Source: an uncultured Ruminococcus sp.
Lineage (GTDB): Bacteria; Bacillota; Clostridia; Oscillospirales; Ruminococcaceae
DNA: 36,903 nucleotides
Assembly (NCBI GenBank): GCA_945877315.1
Contig: CAMCRP010000033.1
Span: 1-36,903, forward strand
Direction: 5' to 3'
Position 1 is the stretch's first letter. Each line of letters opens with the position of its first letter. The notes beneath the pieces are model-generated. The model saw only the letters and a program-made list of their open reading frames with translations, had not been told where the DNA came from and searched no databases. The position numbers were made by a program, and so were the translations under genes. Shown here in pieces: positions 24,201 through 33,406 of the stretch.

Positions 24201-24809
24201 ATGGATCAGCTGCTGGACATTACAACCATCCCCATAAAACTTGAAATGAAAAGCTCGCCTGCCAGACTGGAATATGAAACAAAATTCGCTTCAGTCAAGA
24301 TCTCCCGTCAACAGGGCGGTCTTGAATATCAGACAGACCCCTTACGAATGACTATCGACAATACCGAATGGCGCAGCAGTCTGAATTTCAAAAATTGTGA
24401 TACCTTTGTCAGAGAATTTGCCGCTAAGGGAAAACAGGCGGCACTGGACGCTACGGCAAAAGCCGTACAAGAGGGCAATCAGCTGGCACTTCCGCACAGG
24501 AGAGTCACTCCCGCAGATATTTCACGGCGAAACCTGAACAGGATAAGAGAAACCGTTATGGATTTTCTCCCAAAGGGCGGAGTAAAAATATCCTGGGACG
24601 GCGGAACGGTGGATTTCAAATATAGCAAGACCCAGCTGAATATTGACGTTGAGCCTTCTACGCTGGATATTCAGTATGTTCCCGCACAGCTGGAATGTTT
24701 CATCAGTCAGTACCCCAGAGTGGATATTCAGTATATCGGAGAACCATTCTATTTTCCTGCAAGCGCCGCTCCCGGATATGCCGAGCAGGAGCTTGACAGA
24801 TTGGTTTGA
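24201..24809 (+). CDS. YviE/DUF6470-like protein of the flagellar operon
   Basis: A 202-residue protein in the slot between flgL and fliW, where Bacillus and Clostridia carry YviE (DUF6470), whose function is unknown to me. It has no signal or membrane segment. Both ends are built of short alternating strands with a recurring pattern 'x-I-x-Y-x-P-x-x-L': SSPARLEYETKFASVKI at the N-terminus and LNIDVEPSTLDIQYVPAQL followed by ECFISQYPRVDIQYIGEP at the C-terminus. The middle is helical (FVREFAAKGKQAALDATAKA). Start at 24201 with GGAGGGAGTG upstream. It is presumably a cytoplasmic or exported flagellar accessory protein. Confidence 0.8.
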   Translation: MDQLLDITTIPIKLEMKSSPARLEYETKFASVKISRQQGGLEYQTDPLRMTIDNTEWRSSLNFKNCDTFVREFAAKGKQAALDATAKAVQEGNQLALPHRRVTPADISRRNLNRIRETVMDFLPKGGVKISWDGGTVDFKYSKTQLNIDVEPSTLDIQYVPAQLECFISQYPRVDIQYIGEPFYFPASAAPGYAEQELDRLV

Positions 24810-24833
24810 CAGCAACGAAAGGCGGTCCGCATT

Positions 24834-25286
24834 ATGGATATGAACAAGGTCATTAATATAGATACAAGAGATTTCGGAAAGCAGGAGATCCCTCTTTCCG
24901 AGGTCATCACATTCCCGAAGGGCATTATCGCTTTTGAGGAGCTTACGGAATATGCTCTGCTTTCTCCCCTGGGGGACGGCAAATATCCCATGTGGCTGCA
25001 AAGTGTTCAGAAGGCGGGGCTTTGCTTCATCGTTTTTGACCCCTGCGAGCTTTGTTCGGGATATAAGCCCACGATTTCTCCCGAGGATATGTCTGTAATA
25101 GGTGCGGACGAAAGCTCCGACCTGAGATTTCTTGCCATAGCGGTCGTTCCCGAGGATTTCCGTCAGGCAACGGCAAATCTCAAAAGTCCCCTTGTAATAA
25201 ATGCGGATAACAAACAGGCAATGCAGATAATTGCCGCTGAGGATTATCCCCTGAAATTCCCCATATACAAAAGGGAGGGCGAATGA
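24834..25286 (+). CDS. fliW: flagellar assembly factor FliW
   Basis: Binds CsrA and also flagellin, so that flagellin translation matches its export. 150 residues, usual length. Recognisable by the N-terminal [17 protein letters not shown], the [17 protein letters not shown] block and the C-terminal [20 protein letters not shown]. Start at 24834. One base separates its stop from the csrA start, so the two antagonists are made from one message. Confidence 0.95.
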   Translation: MDMNKVINIDTRDFGKQEIPLSEVITFPKGIIAFEELTEYALLSPLGDGKYPMWLQSVQKAGLCFIVFDPCELCSGYKPTISPEDMSVIGADESSDLRFLAIAVVPEDFRQATANLKSPLVINADNKQAMQIIAAEDYPLKFPIYKREGE

Positions 25287-25287
25287 T

Positions 25288-25521
25288 ATGCTGGTCATTA
25301 CCCGAAAAAACGGCGAGGGCATCAACATTGGCGACGATATAAAGATAACCGTTCTTGAGGTCAGCAAGGACAGAGTGCGTATCGGAATAGATGCCCCCAA
25401 AACCATTAAAATAGCCAGAAACGAGCTTGCGGACACGGAAGCTTTTAACATAGAAGCAGCAGGGAAGCTGCCTCAGTCGTTTATGGAAGAACTTTTGAAG
25501 GCTAAAAAAAGCGCCGAATGA
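25288..25521 (+). CDS. csrA: carbon storage / translational regulator CsrA
   Basis: RNA-binding dimer that blocks ribosome binding on GGA-containing leaders, in Gram-positive bacteria chiefly flagellin mRNA. 77 residues. [20 protein letters not shown] and [10 protein letters not shown] are the diagnostic strands with R6 and the R44-region contact segment. The C-terminal extension ([13 protein letters not shown]) is the part that FliW-dependent CsrA proteins use to bind FliW. AGGGAGG lies upstream inside the end of fliW. Confidence 0.96.
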   Translation: MLVITRKNGEGINIGDDIKITVLEVSKDRVRIGIDAPKTIKIARNELADTEAFNIEAAGKLPQSFMEELLKAKKSAE

Positions 25522-25545
25522 CGTTATACGAAAGGATGATGTTTT

Positions 25546-28116
25546 ATGGCAAGCAGTACAAACGGTATTAAAAACGCAGGTCTTATGTCGGGACTTGATA
25601 CAGAAAATCTCGTAAAGCAGATGGCTTCGCTCACCAAGAGCAAGATAAACAGACAGAAGCAGAAGCTTCAATCTCTCCAGTGGAAGCAGGAGGCATACAG
25701 AAATGTCAGCTCCAAGATAAGGACCTTTAAGGACACATATCTGAACTCCCTCGCTCCCGAAACAAATATTGGTTCCAATTACCTGATGTCCTCATTTAAG
25801 GCAACATCAAGCAATGACGCTGTTTCCGTAAGCGCAAACTCCTCCGCTGCTGCGGCTTCCTATAAGATAACAAACATCAAGCAGCTGGCAAAGGCTGCTG
25901 AGGTGACCTCCAATCAGGGTGCGGTAAATGCAGGCGTTCAGCTGGATTTCTCCAAGGCTGCCGAGGCTGCAAAGAAAGCTGCCGAGGACGCTGTGGATTT
26001 CCCTCAGTACACCGTTAAGGTAACTCTCGACGGACTTTCCAGAGAGATAACCTTTACCGCCGACGAGGACGCTTCTCAGTGCCAGAAAAATTTCGTTGAT
26101 GCCCTTAATGCACAGCTGGGCACAAGCAGCAACACCTTTGAGATGGACGACAAGGGCTATCTCACCCTTAACAGCACCGATGACTGCACTCACAGCTTTA
26201 CCGTGGGCGTTTCGGGCAAGGCGGACAACAAGGACGAATCTATGGCAGCAGTGGGTCTGACAAAGAACACCTCCAACAAGATCTCCTCTTCCTCTAAGCT
26301 TGGCGACGTAAGCTTTGCAAAGAGCCTTGTGGGTGAGAATTTCAGCTTCTCCATTAACGGCGTTGATTTCAGCTTTAACAGAGATACTACCATCGACCAG
26401 ATGATAAATACCGTAAACAAGTCGGGCGCAAACGTTACCATGCGTTTTGACAGCCTGTCCCAGAGCTTTACGCTCAAATCCTCCGAGGAGGGACTTGGCG
26501 GCGAGATAAGCGTTGTTCAGAATTCGGGAAATCTGCTCAATTCTCTCTTTAACAGCGATGAAATTGCTGTGGGCAACAAGGACAGCGCAGTTTCCGTTAT
26601 GAGCGACTCTCTGACTGCAAATAAAAAGGTCGGCGATCTGGAATCTCTGGTAAATACCTCCATTTCCATTACCGTAAACGGCAAGACCAGAGATGTGGGC
26701 TTCTTTAAGTATGACGGCGAGGGAAAGAAAAATGATATTTCCGACAGCGTTGACGAAAACGGCAAGGTTACAAAGACTTCTCAGGAGAAGATAGTTGCCC
26801 TGTTCAACAAGCAGCTGAAAACCGCTTTCGGAAACGACGCCCCCACTATGAAGCTTAACAACGGCGTCATATCCTTTGAGGGTGCGGGCACTAACGATAT
26901 TATTTCCGTAAAGGCTTCGGAGAACGATTCGGACAGCGGAAAGCTGATGAACGCTCTTGGCTTTAGCGGTGCTTCAAGCTACACAAACAAGGTCAATGCC
27001 GATGAATTTATTCTCAGCAGCGGCGCAGATTTCAATATCACAAAGGCGGACGGTTCTGAGATAACTCTTACGGGCGATGTTACCATTCAGACGCTGGTTG
27101 ACGAGGGTCTTGTTTCCTACGACGAAACTACGGGCGTTATGACCGCAGTACAGGATTTCAAGGCTGGCGACGGCGTTGCCCGGGACGTTCTCAACAAGTA
27201 TTTTGGAAAGACCGAAATTGTGGGAACTACCGCAGAAAACACCGCTTCAACATTTGCGGGACAGAACGCTATTGTCACCATAAACGGCGTTCAGATGACC
27301 AACAATTCCAATTCTATCACCATAGACGGAACAACTATTGACCTCGGAAATCTCACCGAGCAGGGTATCGAAAAGATAAACAACGGCGAGGCTGTTGTGG
27401 TGAACACCTCCAGAGATACCGAAAAGGCTTACGAGGCTGTCAAGAAGTTCATTACCGATTACAACAAGCTTATCGACGAGCTTCAAACAGAGGTAGACTC
27501 CGCACGTCCCAAGTCCAACGGCTCTTATTACGATCCTCTGACAGAAGAGCAGGAGGAGGAAATGAGCGAGAAGGAGATAGAAAAGTGGAACGAACAGGCT
27601 AAGAAGGGTCTTCTCTACCGTGATTCCCGTCTGAACACCGCTATCACCAAGATCGCAAATGCCGTAAACAACGCATTTACCGACGAGAATTTCTCCCTCT
27701 TCGATATGGGCATAGAGTTTGAGGACGCAGTAGGCAGCTTTAAGCTGAAAATTGCCGATGAAACTGCATTCAAGGACGCATTTGACAAGCACGCAGACCA
27801 GATACAGAAGCTCTTTACCGATAAGAACGACGGCCTTGCGGCAAGACTTACATCTGCTATCGACAGCGCAATCTCCACCACTAAGGGCAGTTACGGTTCC
27901 CTGACCAGCGTTGCGGGAGTGGAGAACACCACATCTCAGGGACAAAACGAGATCTCCAAGCAGATAGATGCTTACAATGAGATAATCTCCAAGCTTCAGA
28001 AGAGATACGAAAGCGAAAAGGAACGCTACTGGAGCAAGTTTACAGCCCTTGAAAAGGCAATGGCTCAGTACCAGACTCAGGCAAGCATTTTCAGCGATAC
28101 TTCCTCAGGCTATTGA
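25546..28116 (+). CDS. fliD: flagellar filament cap FliD, unusually long
   Basis: Cap protein that folds flagellin at the filament tip. 856 residues, against roughly 450-550 in many Bacillus and Clostridium proteins. The N-terminal D0/D1 region (LMSGLDTENLVKQMASLTKS, then KQKLQSLQWKQEAYRNVSS) and the C-terminal coiled coil (QIDAYNEIISKLQKRYESEK, then YWSKFTALEKAMAQYQ) are canonical. The excess lies in the middle, about 130-600, as several beta-rich segments such as NGVDFSFNRDTTIDQMINTV and NGVISFEGAGTND. These are surface domains exposed at the tip. Start at 25546 with AAAGGATG upstream. Confidence 0.95.
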   Translation: MASSTNGIKNAGLMSGLDTENLVKQMASLTKSKINRQKQKLQSLQWKQEAYRNVSSKIRTFKDTYLNSLAPETNIGSNYLMSSFKATSSNDAVSVSANSSAAAASYKITNIKQLAKAAEVTSNQGAVNAGVQLDFSKAAEAAKKAAEDAVDFPQYTVKVTLDGLSREITFTADEDASQCQKNFVDALNAQLGTSSNTFEMDDKGYLTLNSTDDCTHSFTVGVSGKADNKDESMAAVGLTKNTSNKISSSSKLGDVSFAKSLVGENFSFSINGVDFSFNRDTTIDQMINTVNKSGANVTMRFDSLSQSFTLKSSEEGLGGEISVVQNSGNLLNSLFNSDEIAVGNKDSAVSVMSDSLTANKKVGDLESLVNTSISITVNGKTRDVGFFKYDGEGKKNDISDSVDENGKVTKTSQEKIVALFNKQLKTAFGNDAPTMKLNNGVISFEGAGTNDIISVKASENDSDSGKLMNALGFSGASSYTNKVNADEFILSSGADFNITKADGSEITLTGDVTIQTLVDEGLVSYDETTGVMTAVQDFKAGDGVARDVLNKYFGKTEIVGTTAENTASTFAGQNAIVTINGVQMTNNSNSITIDGTTIDLGNLTEQGIEKINNGEAVVVNTSRDTEKAYEAVKKFITDYNKLIDELQTEVDSARPKSNGSYYDPLTEEQEEEMSEKEIEKWNEQAKKGLLYRDSRLNTAITKIANAVNNAFTDENFSLFDMGIEFEDAVGSFKLKIADETAFKDAFDKHADQIQKLFTDKNDGLAARLTSAIDSAISTTKGSYGSLTSVAGVENTTSQGQNEISKQIDAYNEIISKLQKRYESEKERYWSKFTALEKAMAQYQTQASIFSDTSSGY

Positions 28117-28146
28117 TCCGACCGAAATAATTAAAGGCGGTGCTTT

Positions 28147-28515
28147 ATGCAGTATAATCCCTATCAGAAATATATGCAGCAGAGCGTCAGCACCATGACC
28201 CCTGCTCAGATGCTTATCGCTTTATACGATAAGGCAGTCACAGAGCTTAAAAAAGCTATGATATACATCGATGAGAAGAACTATGCGGGTGCGCACAAGT
28301 CCATTACCCGTGTTGAGGATATTGTGGATATGCTGGACAGCAATCTCAAGGTAAAATATGAGATCTCAAACAATCTGGCGGCTATTTACGATTATCTCAG
28401 ACGTTCCCTTGTTCAGGCAAATGTGAAGAAGGACAAGGAGCTTGTGGAGTCGCTGATACCCTTTTTTGAGGAGCTTCGGGACGCTTACAAGGAGATAAGC
28501 CGCAGCGGATATTGA
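28147..28515 (+). CDS. fliS: flagellin export chaperone FliS
   Basis: Holds flagellin unfolded for export. 122 residues, usual length, helical. YQKYMQQSVSTMTPAQMLIA then LYDKAV at the N-terminus is the FliS signature; DYLRRSLVQANVKKDKELVE is the conserved C-terminal helix. Start at 28147 with AAAGGCGGTG upstream. Between fliD and a FliT-like gene, the standard order. Confidence 0.95.
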   Translation: MQYNPYQKYMQQSVSTMTPAQMLIALYDKAVTELKKAMIYIDEKNYAGAHKSITRVEDIVDMLDSNLKVKYEISNNLAAIYDYLRRSLVQANVKKDKELVESLIPFFEELRDAYKEISRSGY

Positions 28516-28537
28516 TGTTTAGATTGGCGGGAGAAAA

Positions 28538-29005
28538 ATGGACAAAAAACTTACCGAGCTTTTGGATAAAAGGATAGAGCAGGCGGAGCGTTACCACGAG
28601 ATCTCCTCAAAGATGATATACGAGGACATTGACGGTGTTACCGAAATGCTCGACAGACGTGAGAAGCTTATTGCTAAGATAGACGGCATCTCCTCGGAGA
28701 TAAAGTCCTATGTCAACGCACAGAGCGTTGAGCGCAAGGAGCTTCTGGAGGATATGTTCTCCTTTAAGGAGGTCGGCGAACTCAGCGGCGAGCTGCTGGA
28801 GATACAGGAGCGGCTTCTTAAATACAAGGAGATAAAGCACAAGATCAACGAGGCGGACAAGGAAATTTACAAGCACCTAAAGCAGATGCAGAATGAGCTT
28901 GCGGCGGAAATGAACAAGTCAAACCGCTCCAAGCAGGTCATAGACTATTTTTCCCAGACCTCCATTGACGTGAATAAGGGAAGAAAGTTGAACACTTCCA
29001 ATTGA
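28538..29005 (+). CDS. FliT/FlgN-like flagellar chaperone
   Basis: A 155-residue, almost wholly helical, highly charged protein (LLDKRIEQAERYHEISSKMI ... LEIQERLLKYKEIKHKINEA). Position right after fliS is where FliT, the FliD chaperone, is usually encoded; sequence is too general to separate FliT from FlgN-type proteins. Start at 28538 with GGGAGA upstream. Last gene of the flagellar unit before a strong terminator. The flagellin gene itself is not in this window. Confidence 0.75.
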   Translation: MDKKLTELLDKRIEQAERYHEISSKMIYEDIDGVTEMLDRREKLIAKIDGISSEIKSYVNAQSVERKELLEDMFSFKEVGELSGELLEIQERLLKYKEIKHKINEADKEIYKHLKQMQNELAAEMNKSNRSKQVIDYFSQTSIDVNKGRKLNTSN

Positions 29006-29011
29006 TTATTT

Positions 29012-29041
29012 GCGGACGGCTGAGGCTGTCCGCATTTTTTT
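29012..29041 (+). terminator. terminator of the flagellar operon
   Basis: GCGGAC (29012-29017) pairs with GTCCGC (29028-29033), loop contains GGCTGAGGCT, followed by eight T. Confidence 0.92.
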
Positions 29042-29042
29042 A

Positions 29043-29058
29043 CCGCAAAATTTTACGG
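29043..29058. promoter_or_regulatory. 16-bp near-palindrome before the SWIM gene
   Basis: CCGCAAAATTTTACGG, palindromic apart from one pair, lies between the flagellar terminator and the ribosome site of the SWIM gene. It could be an operator, but no convincing promoter was found in these 30 bases, so how the cassette is transcribed is open. Confidence 0.35.
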
Positions 29059-29071
29059 GAGGGGACATAAA

Positions 29072-30508
29072 ATGTCAACGGTAAATTCCATAACGGCGGA
29101 GCTTATAAGCTCTGCGGCACCAAATGCGGCTGCCGCTCAGAACGGGCAGAAAATTTCACGAAGCGGCGGATTTCAGTCGCTCTTTATCAGTGAGGACAAG
29201 ACCCTTATTTTCGGTGACTGCAAGGGCAGCGGCAGCAAGCCCTACCGAACATCGGCGGATTTTTCGGGAGATGCGCCCGTGTTTAGATGCAGCTGCCCCA
29301 GCAGGCAATTTCCATGCAAGCATTGTTTGGGGATAATGTATGACTGGCTGGCGGGGAAAAGCTTCGGTATTGCACCCATTCCCGCCGATATTCTGGAAAA
29401 GCGGGAGAAGCTGGCTAAAAGAGCGGAAAAGGGCGTTTCCGATGAAGCAACCGTAAAAAAGCCCCCGAAGCAGAACAAGGCTGCCGCCGAAAAAAAGCTG
29501 AAAAAGCAAGCAGAAGGTCTTGAGCTTGCAGAAAAGTTTGTAAATGACCTGTTTTCACGGGGAATTTCCTCCGTGTCCTCTGCGGCGGCGGAGCAGTACA
29601 AAAATCTTGCCAAGCAGCTGGGAGATTACTATCTTCCCGAACCGCAGGCCATAATGAACGAGATAATCACGGCTGCGGAAAGGCTCACGGCGTCCCCCGA
29701 TGACAGGGAGCTTGCCCGTCTGACGGGGCTTTGCGTGAAGCTGTCGTCGGCGGTGCGGAAAAGTAAGGCGTATATTGCCGAAAAGCTGGAGAGCGGCGAG
29801 GTTCTGCCCGAGGACAACATTTTGTACGAGGAAATGGGCGGCGTTTGGAAGCTGACGCAGCTTAAAGAAATAGGTCTTTTCAAGGAAAATGCAAGAATTA
29901 TACAGCTGTCCTTCACAGTGCTGCATGATAATATCCACAAGGCGGATATTGATTTTGCATATTGGGCTGACCTTGACACGGGAGAGATCTCCAAGACGGA
30001 AAATATTCGCCCGTTAAAGGCAGCAAAGTACATAAAGGCGGAAAATTCGGTGTTCGGGGTTCATAGGATAAAGGAGCTTTACCGCTACCCCGGCGGGCTG
30101 AACAGGCGTATTCGCTGGGAGGCTGCGGATATCTCCGAGGCTGAGGTCGGCGTTTATGCCGAGCTGCTTTCAAAAACGGAAAAGAGCCTGTCCGATGCGG
30201 TCAAAAGGGCGAAAAATGAGCTGAAAAACACTCTTTCCGATGAAAATGCTGCGCTGCTTGTGCCATATGATTCCATTGAATTTGCGGTTTCGGACGGACA
30301 CCCCGTACTAAAATTCGGAGAGGAAACCATTGCCCTCCGACCAAACGAAAGCTATCCCGACAGTTGCAAGGTTTTGTCCGTGTTGGACGGACAGTATCTC
30401 AAGAACGGTGCGCTTCTGGGTGAGTTTTTCTATTCGTCCGAGGAGCGGAGGATATTTGTCTGCCCTGTTTCTGTTGTGACGAAAGACGGTATCATAAGGC
30501 TTTGCTGA
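29072..30508 (+). CDS. SWIM zinc-finger protein of a MoxR/VWA cassette
   Basis: A 478-residue protein whose SWIM motif CxC-x6-CxH is intact: C73, C75, C82 and H84 in FRCSCPSRQFPCKHCLGIMY. SWIM domains bind zinc and contact DNA or protein. Residues 105-155 are Lys/Ala-rich and charged (AEKKLKKQAEGLELAEKF); the remaining C-terminal two thirds is helical, with a beta-rich end (FEETIALRPN-like strands). This type of SWIM protein is known to me as a regular neighbour of DUF5682, MoxR and VWA genes in several phyla. Start at 29072 with GGGAGGGG upstream. Thirteen bases to the next gene. Confidence 0.85.
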   Translation: MSTVNSITAELISSAAPNAAAAQNGQKISRSGGFQSLFISEDKTLIFGDCKGSGSKPYRTSADFSGDAPVFRCSCPSRQFPCKHCLGIMYDWLAGKSFGIAPIPADILEKREKLAKRAEKGVSDEATVKKPPKQNKAAAEKKLKKQAEGLELAEKFVNDLFSRGISSVSSAAAEQYKNLAKQLGDYYLPEPQAIMNEIITAAERLTASPDDRELARLTGLCVKLSSAVRKSKAYIAEKLESGEVLPEDNILYEEMGGVWKLTQLKEIGLFKENARIIQLSFTVLHDNIHKADIDFAYWADLDTGEISKTENIRPLKAAKYIKAENSVFGVHRIKELYRYPGGLNRRIRWEAADISEAEVGVYAELLSKTEKSLSDAVKRAKNELKNTLSDENAALLVPYDSIEFAVSDGHPVLKFGEETIALRPNESYPDSCKVLSVLDGQYLKNGALLGEFFYSSEERRIFVCPVSVVTKDGIIRLC

Positions 30509-30521
30509 GGAGGGATAAGAA

Positions 30522-32315
30522 ATGAATGTAACACCATTCTACGAGCTTCGCAGCAGACTTTACGCTTGCGCCGCTGCGGGCTGTCAGACGGTAAGCGAGG
30601 ATTTCAGGCTGAAAAAGGCGGTGGACGAGTTCAAGCCGCTGGCGGAGCTGAACAAGGCGTTCGGCAAGCTTTCTGCCCTTTGTCAGTCGCTGTTTACGGC
30701 GGAAAATCCGTCCCGGCAGCTGGCTGATGCAATTGCCCTTGCAGATGCGCTGGCGGTGACACAGGGGACCTTTGCGGATAACAGCGAGGTCATTCCGTCA
30801 GAAGTGTCCACGGTCAGCGGACAAATGATAAATGCGCCCTACTCCGTTATTTCGGAATTCTGCGAGAAAATTTTCAAGTGCAGCCCCAATCTGTACGAAT
30901 TGTCGGAGGACGAAACAGCTCTGCTCAGTGACCCCCGTGTGCTCATGGCATTCATAAAGGCTTGCGGGAAAAACAGCACATATCTGGACTATTTTTCGGA
31001 AATGATGTTTGAAATTTACGGAGATAGGCTTGTTCCGCTGCTCAAAAATGCCGTGGATATGTCCGACCCTAAGGCTTCGGGGACGGCTGTTGAATATGTT
31101 TCGGCAGTATCGGGAAGTGCGGAAAATGCGTGGTTTCTCTCACTTGCGAGGGACGAAAATGCACCCCAAAATGTGCGTATTGCCGCAATTTCCGCTTTGG
31201 GTAAGGACAGCAAAAATGTTCCGTATTTGCTTGAATTGTACAACACGGAAAAGGGAAAGGTCAAAAACCAAGCTCTGGACACTCTTGTTTCCATCGACTG
31301 CCCCGAAGCGGAGGAGGTCATAGCCAAGCTTATTGCAAAGTACAAGCCGTCCTGCGACAGCCACATTTCCGCTGCCTGCGGTAAAACGGCGACTGATTTC
31401 GCTGTTGGTCTGGTAAAAAGCGGACTTACGCCAAGCGGATATTTAACAAATGAAAGCCGCCGTGCGGACGAATATTTATCGCTGCTTTCCAACAAACCCT
31501 ATGCGGACGAGGGCTTTTTGCTCCTTGCAAAGCAGCAGGAGCCCGAGATCATCAATCAATTTCTCCTTATAAGTCTGCGGAGGAAGAACACCGAGGAATA
31601 TCGTGCGCTTATCCATCGGCTGTTTGAGAAGGCACCGCAGGTTTTCTACACGGCGGAATTTTTCGTGCTGCTTACGGAGGATACCGAAAATGCGGTTGCC
31701 CGAATGGGAAAAAATGCCGAGGAACACAGGCTTGAACTGCTGAACGTCATAAACGGCATTAACTACGACAAATTTTACGGGGAATACTGCCTTGACTGGC
31801 GTGCGGCACGTATTTACGGGCGTTATCCCGTTGTTCGGCTGACCGACAGCTATCCGCAGCAGCTGATAGATTTTATCTGCGACAGGCGGTGTACTTTGTC
31901 CGATAACAGGCTGCGAAACAGAACATTTTCCTCTGCGGCTGAAGCTGCGCTTATGCTTTTGAACAGCTGCAATCCCGAGGATTACGAGCGGATAAAAGTG
32001 CCCGCTGTGAATTTTGCGTTTTTCCTTTGCTCAGAGATCTCATCTTCGTATGTTCTCGAGATAATCTCGCAGCATTTCAAGGACGGAAAATCGTCCGATT
32101 ACAGGGGGATTATTACAAAGTTTGTTCTGAACGGTCTGAAAAACGGTTCATCAATGCCTGTCAGGGGAATTGACAATTTCCCGCTGTCTGAGTCCGAAAA
32201 GGTGGAAGAGATCACCGCCTTAATGAACAAGGTGGCTGCATTTAAGGGACAGATAGCCGACTTTGTTTACGATCATCAGATGCGGTATATCAAAGATTAT
32301 TTAAACAGAAAGTAG
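30522..32315 (+). CDS. HEAT-like helical repeat protein (cassette gene 2, DUF5691-like position)
   Basis: A 597-residue cytoplasmic protein. I do not recognise a catalytic domain. Residues about 160-290 have helical hairpins typical of HEAT repeats (APQNVRIAAISALGKDS, then KGKVKNQALDTLVSIDCPEA), and the rest is also mostly helical. In comparable cassettes the gene at this place is annotated DUF5691, also a helical-repeat protein; equivalence is inference from position and fold type. A scaffold or substrate-recruiting role fits. Start at 30522 with GGAGGGAT upstream; eight bases to the MoxR gene. Confidence 0.75.
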   Translation: MNVTPFYELRSRLYACAAAGCQTVSEDFRLKKAVDEFKPLAELNKAFGKLSALCQSLFTAENPSRQLADAIALADALAVTQGTFADNSEVIPSEVSTVSGQMINAPYSVISEFCEKIFKCSPNLYELSEDETALLSDPRVLMAFIKACGKNSTYLDYFSEMMFEIYGDRLVPLLKNAVDMSDPKASGTAVEYVSAVSGSAENAWFLSLARDENAPQNVRIAAISALGKDSKNVPYLLELYNTEKGKVKNQALDTLVSIDCPEAEEVIAKLIAKYKPSCDSHISAACGKTATDFAVGLVKSGLTPSGYLTNESRRADEYLSLLSNKPYADEGFLLLAKQQEPEIINQFLLISLRRKNTEEYRALIHRLFEKAPQVFYTAEFFVLLTEDTENAVARMGKNAEEHRLELLNVINGINYDKFYGEYCLDWRAARIYGRYPVVRLTDSYPQQLIDFICDRRCTLSDNRLRNRTFSSAAEAALMLLNSCNPEDYERIKVPAVNFAFFLCSEISSSYVLEIISQHFKDGKSSDYRGIITKFVLNGLKNGSSMPVRGIDNFPLSESEKVEEITALMNKVAAFKGQIADFVYDHQMRYIKDYLNRK

Positions 32316-32323
32316 GAGAAAAA

Positions 32324-33406
32324 ATGTCCGAAATACTCAGACTTCCCGCCGAGGAGCTTTATAAAGAGGAGCTGAATGCTCTTATTGAAAACGAAACAAA
32401 TCCCGTCCCTGTGGGCTGGAAAATGTCCCCGAGATCGGTGCTTACCTACATTATGGGCGGAAAATCGGGAAAAACCGTTATCACCCCGAAATATATGGGC
32501 GACAGGCGGCTTGTGGAAATTTGTATTGCCACACTTGTGACCGACCGTGCGCTTTTGCTTATAGGAGAGCCGGGAACGGCAAAATCCTGGCTTTCCGAGC
32601 ATCTCACCGCCGCTATTAACGGCAATTCCTCAAAGGTAATTCAGGGAACGGCGGGCACTACCGAGGAGCAGATTCGCTATTCCTGGAACTATGCAATGCT
32701 GCTGGCAAAGGGGCCGTCCTTTGAATCGCTGGTGAAAAGCCCCGTTTATTCGGCAATGGAAACGGGAACTATTGCCCGAATAGAGGAAATTTCCCGCTGT
32801 GCAAGCGAGGTGCAGGACGCACTTATCTCCATTTTGTCGGAAAAGCGCATTTCCATTCCCGAGCTGGATACTGATGTCGCCGCAAAGAAGGGATTTTCCG
32901 TTATCGCTACGGCAAACACCCGTGACAAGGGCGTTAACGAAATGTCCTCTGCGCTGAAAAGGCGTTTTAACATAGTAGTTTTGCCCGCCCCTGCTGATAT
33001 TCAAACGGAAATTGACATTGTAAGGTCACGCACCGAGCAGCTTGCGGACAGCTTTGGACTGACTGCTTCTATGCCCGATAATTCGGCGTTTGAACGTGTT
33101 GTCACTATCTTCCGTGAGCTTCGTCAGGGCAAAACTTTGGACGGACAGATGAAGCTGAAACCCACTTCGGGCGTGCTGTCTGCTGCGGAGGCTATCTCCC
33201 TTATGGTGAACAGCATGGCACTTTCGGGCAGCTTCGGCAGCGGTAAGGTGACAGATGCGGACTTGGCGGCGGCGTTACAGGGTGCCATTGTCAAGGACGA
33301 CAGCAAGGACAAGGCGGCGTGGACGGAATATCTGGAAAACGTTATGCGCAAAAAGGGTCGTGACTACGCCGCACTTTACGCCGAGTGCAAGGAGAGGAAC
33401 TCATAA
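32324..33406 (+). CDS. MoxR-type AAA+ ATPase
   Basis: A 360-residue AAA+ ATPase of the MoxR/RavA/cobaltochelatase branch, which works as a chaperone-like ring with VWA partners. Walker A GEPGTAKS at 81-88; Walker B region TGTIARIEEISR (147-158), with E154-E155 in place of the usual DE; sensor 1 N198 in IATANTRDKGVNEM; arginine finger in KRRF (212-215). The C-terminal ~140 residues form the lid. Start at 32324 with AGGAGAAA upstream. Its stop overlaps the next start (TAATG). Confidence 0.92.
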   Translation: MSEILRLPAEELYKEELNALIENETNPVPVGWKMSPRSVLTYIMGGKSGKTVITPKYMGDRRLVEICIATLVTDRALLLIGEPGTAKSWLSEHLTAAINGNSSKVIQGTAGTTEEQIRYSWNYAMLLAKGPSFESLVKSPVYSAMETGTIARIEEISRCASEVQDALISILSEKRISIPELDTDVAAKKGFSVIATANTRDKGVNEMSSALKRRFNIVVLPAPADIQTEIDIVRSRTEQLADSFGLTASMPDNSAFERVVTIFRELRQGKTLDGQMKLKPTSGVLSAAEAISLMVNSMALSGSFGSGKVTDADLAAALQGAIVKDDSKDKAAWTEYLENVMRKKGRDYAALYAECKERNS

